Below, one piece after another: positions 6,134 to 6,919 of a stretch of DNA of 6,919 nucleotides (its first letter is position 1; the number at the start of each line of letters is the position of its first letter). The notes under the pieces were generated by a model. The model searched no databases and had not been told where the DNA came from. It saw nothing but the letters and a program-made list of their open reading frames with translations. This stretch comes from Gammaproteobacteria bacterium (lineage in GTDB: Bacteria; Pseudomonadota; Gammaproteobacteria; Pseudomonadales; Azotimanducaceae). The translations under genes were made by a program, and so were the position numbers. The stretch is taken from contig QIDL01000473.1 of the NCBI GenBank assembly GCA_003228415.1, positions 1 to 6,919 of the forward strand. The letters are read 5' to 3'.

Positions 6134-6775
6134 ATGAATTTGAAACTCGCTAACCTGATCCCGGCGGTTGCCGTGCTGGTCACCTTCACCGCTACTTATT
6201 CGGCCATAGTCCAGGCAGCCGATACTGCCGCCGGACAGGCCGCGTTCGCGATTTGTGCGTCCTGTCATGGCCAGCAAGGCGAAGGCAATGTGGCGTTGAA
6301 TGCCCCGAAACTCGCTGGCCACGAGTCGTGGTATCTCAGACGTCAACTCGAGGCTTATCAGGCTGGATTTCGCGGTACCGCCAGCGGCGATACCTATGGA
6401 ATGCAGATGCGTCCCATGGCCATGACGGTCAGTACTCCTGAAGCGTTAGAGAATCTGCTGGCCTATATCGATACGCTGCCCGCTACCAATTCGGAGCCGA
6501 CGGTAACCGGCGATGTTGCCGCCGGACAGGCTGCCTATGCGGTATGTGCGGCCTGCCATGGACAGAATGGCGAAGGCAATGAACCTTTGGGAGGTCCACA
6601 TCTGGCGGGTCTCGACGACTGGTACCTGGTTCAGCAGATCAACAACTACCAGAATAATCTCCGGGGTTACGATCCGAAAGATAAATTTGGTAAGCAGATG
6701 CGTCCGATGGCGGACACTCTCACCAGTGCCAAGGCAGTCGATGACGTGGTTGCCTTTATCAACACGCTGAAGTAG
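6134..6775 (+). CDS. Tandem di-haem c-type cytochrome (c4/c553-like), periplasmic
   Basis: A 213-residue exported electron carrier. Residues 1-28 form a signal peptide (K4, hydrophobic 6-25, likely cleavage after VQA or VQAA). Two class I cytochrome domains follow at a pitch of exactly 97 residues. Haem-attachment motifs are CASCH (41-45) and CAACH (138-142). The distal Met ligands are probably in the QMRPMA motifs (M92 or M95, and M189 or M192), which are identical in both halves. Each half also repeats LAG...WYL...Q...Y (60-75 and 157-172). Size and layout fit the cytochrome c4 group, though the RG...G.QMRPMA stretch also resembles c-domains tied to haem-copper oxidases and accessory c553 proteins. 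The role is periplasmic electron transfer, probably to a terminal oxidase; no oxidase gene is in view. Alanine racemase follows after 14 bases and may be cotranscribed. Confidence 0.93.
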   Translation: MNLKLANLIPAVAVLVTFTATYSAIVQAADTAAGQAAFAICASCHGQQGEGNVALNAPKLAGHESWYLRRQLEAYQAGFRGTASGDTYGMQMRPMAMTVSTPEALENLLAYIDTLPATNSEPTVTGDVAAGQAAYAVCAACHGQNGEGNEPLGGPHLAGLDDWYLVQQINNYQNNLRGYDPKDKFGKQMRPMADTLTSAKAVDDVVAFINTLK

Positions 6776-6789
6776 TTCAGGCACTCATC

Positions 6790-6919
6790 ATGAACCGGCG
6801 TCTCCTGATCGATCTGGAGGCGCTGGTCGACAACTACGCTCTTCTCAGAGAAACCGGCCTTTCCGCCACCGAAGCCAGCCTCGGCGCTGTGGTCAAGGCG
6901 GACGGCTACGGTCTCGGTG
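6790..6919 (+). CDS. alr: Alanine racemase, N-terminal part (runs off right edge)
   Basis: The first 43 codons of a PLP enzyme that interconverts L- and D-alanine for peptidoglycan synthesis. The start MNRRLLIDLEALVDNYALLR matches the usual IDLxALxxN first strand and helix of the TIM-barrel domain. AVVKADGYGLG (33-43) holds the PLP-binding motif, with Lys36 expected to form the Schiff base and Tyr40 in the conserved position. The commoner version reads KADAYGHG; Gly39 and Leu42 are mild variants. The ribosome binding site is weak (CAGG at 6778-6781), and the gap to the cytochrome stop is only 14 bases, so translation may follow read-through from that gene. Whether it is the biosynthetic Alr or catabolic DadX type cannot be told from this fragment. 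Confidence 0.9.
   Translation, partial: MNRRLLIDLEALVDNYALLRETGLSATEASLGAVVKADGYGLG

Overview
The window looks like chromosomal DNA of a Gram-negative proteobacterium, most likely a gammaproteobacterium. By eye the GC content is moderately high. Genes are tightly packed, and the gene set includes a lipoprotein with a lipobox, an exported di-haem cytochrome c, a complex-I NDUFA9-like dehydrogenase-fold protein and alanine racemase. I see no insertion sequence, phage gene, CRISPR array, tRNA or rRNA. The genus cannot be fixed from the sequence alone.

Layout. Positions 1-230 (minus strand) hold the N-terminal part of a CDP-alcohol phosphatidyltransferase that runs off the left edge. A 144-base divergent intergenic region carrying two nested inverted repeats separates it from a plus-strand NDUFA9-like atypical short-chain dehydrogenase/reductase (375-1280). 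After 67 bases with a plausible promoter comes a 579-residue TPR lipoprotein (1348-3087). A 243-base gap follows, with a plausible promoter and two GC-rich hairpins. It leads into a very long coiled-coil protein that ends in a helix-hairpin-helix domain (3331-5661). Next is a 180-base gap ending in a good sigma70-type promoter and a 73-residue, 27% arginine microprotein (5842-6063). Then come a tandem di-haem c-type cytochrome (6134-6775) and, 14 bases further on, the start of alanine racemase (6790 to the right edge). All genes except the first lie on the plus strand.

How they fit together. No single pathway links the genes. Several act at the cell envelope: phospholipid head-group transfer, an outer-membrane or periplasmic TPR lipoprotein, a periplasmic cytochrome, and peptidoglycan D-alanine supply. 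The cytochrome and alanine racemase are close enough to share a transcript. The least explained parts are the coiled-coil/HhH protein with its structured leader, the arginine-rich microprotein, and the Cys/His-rich TPR lipoprotein. None of these is a recognised defence or mobile system, and I do not claim one.
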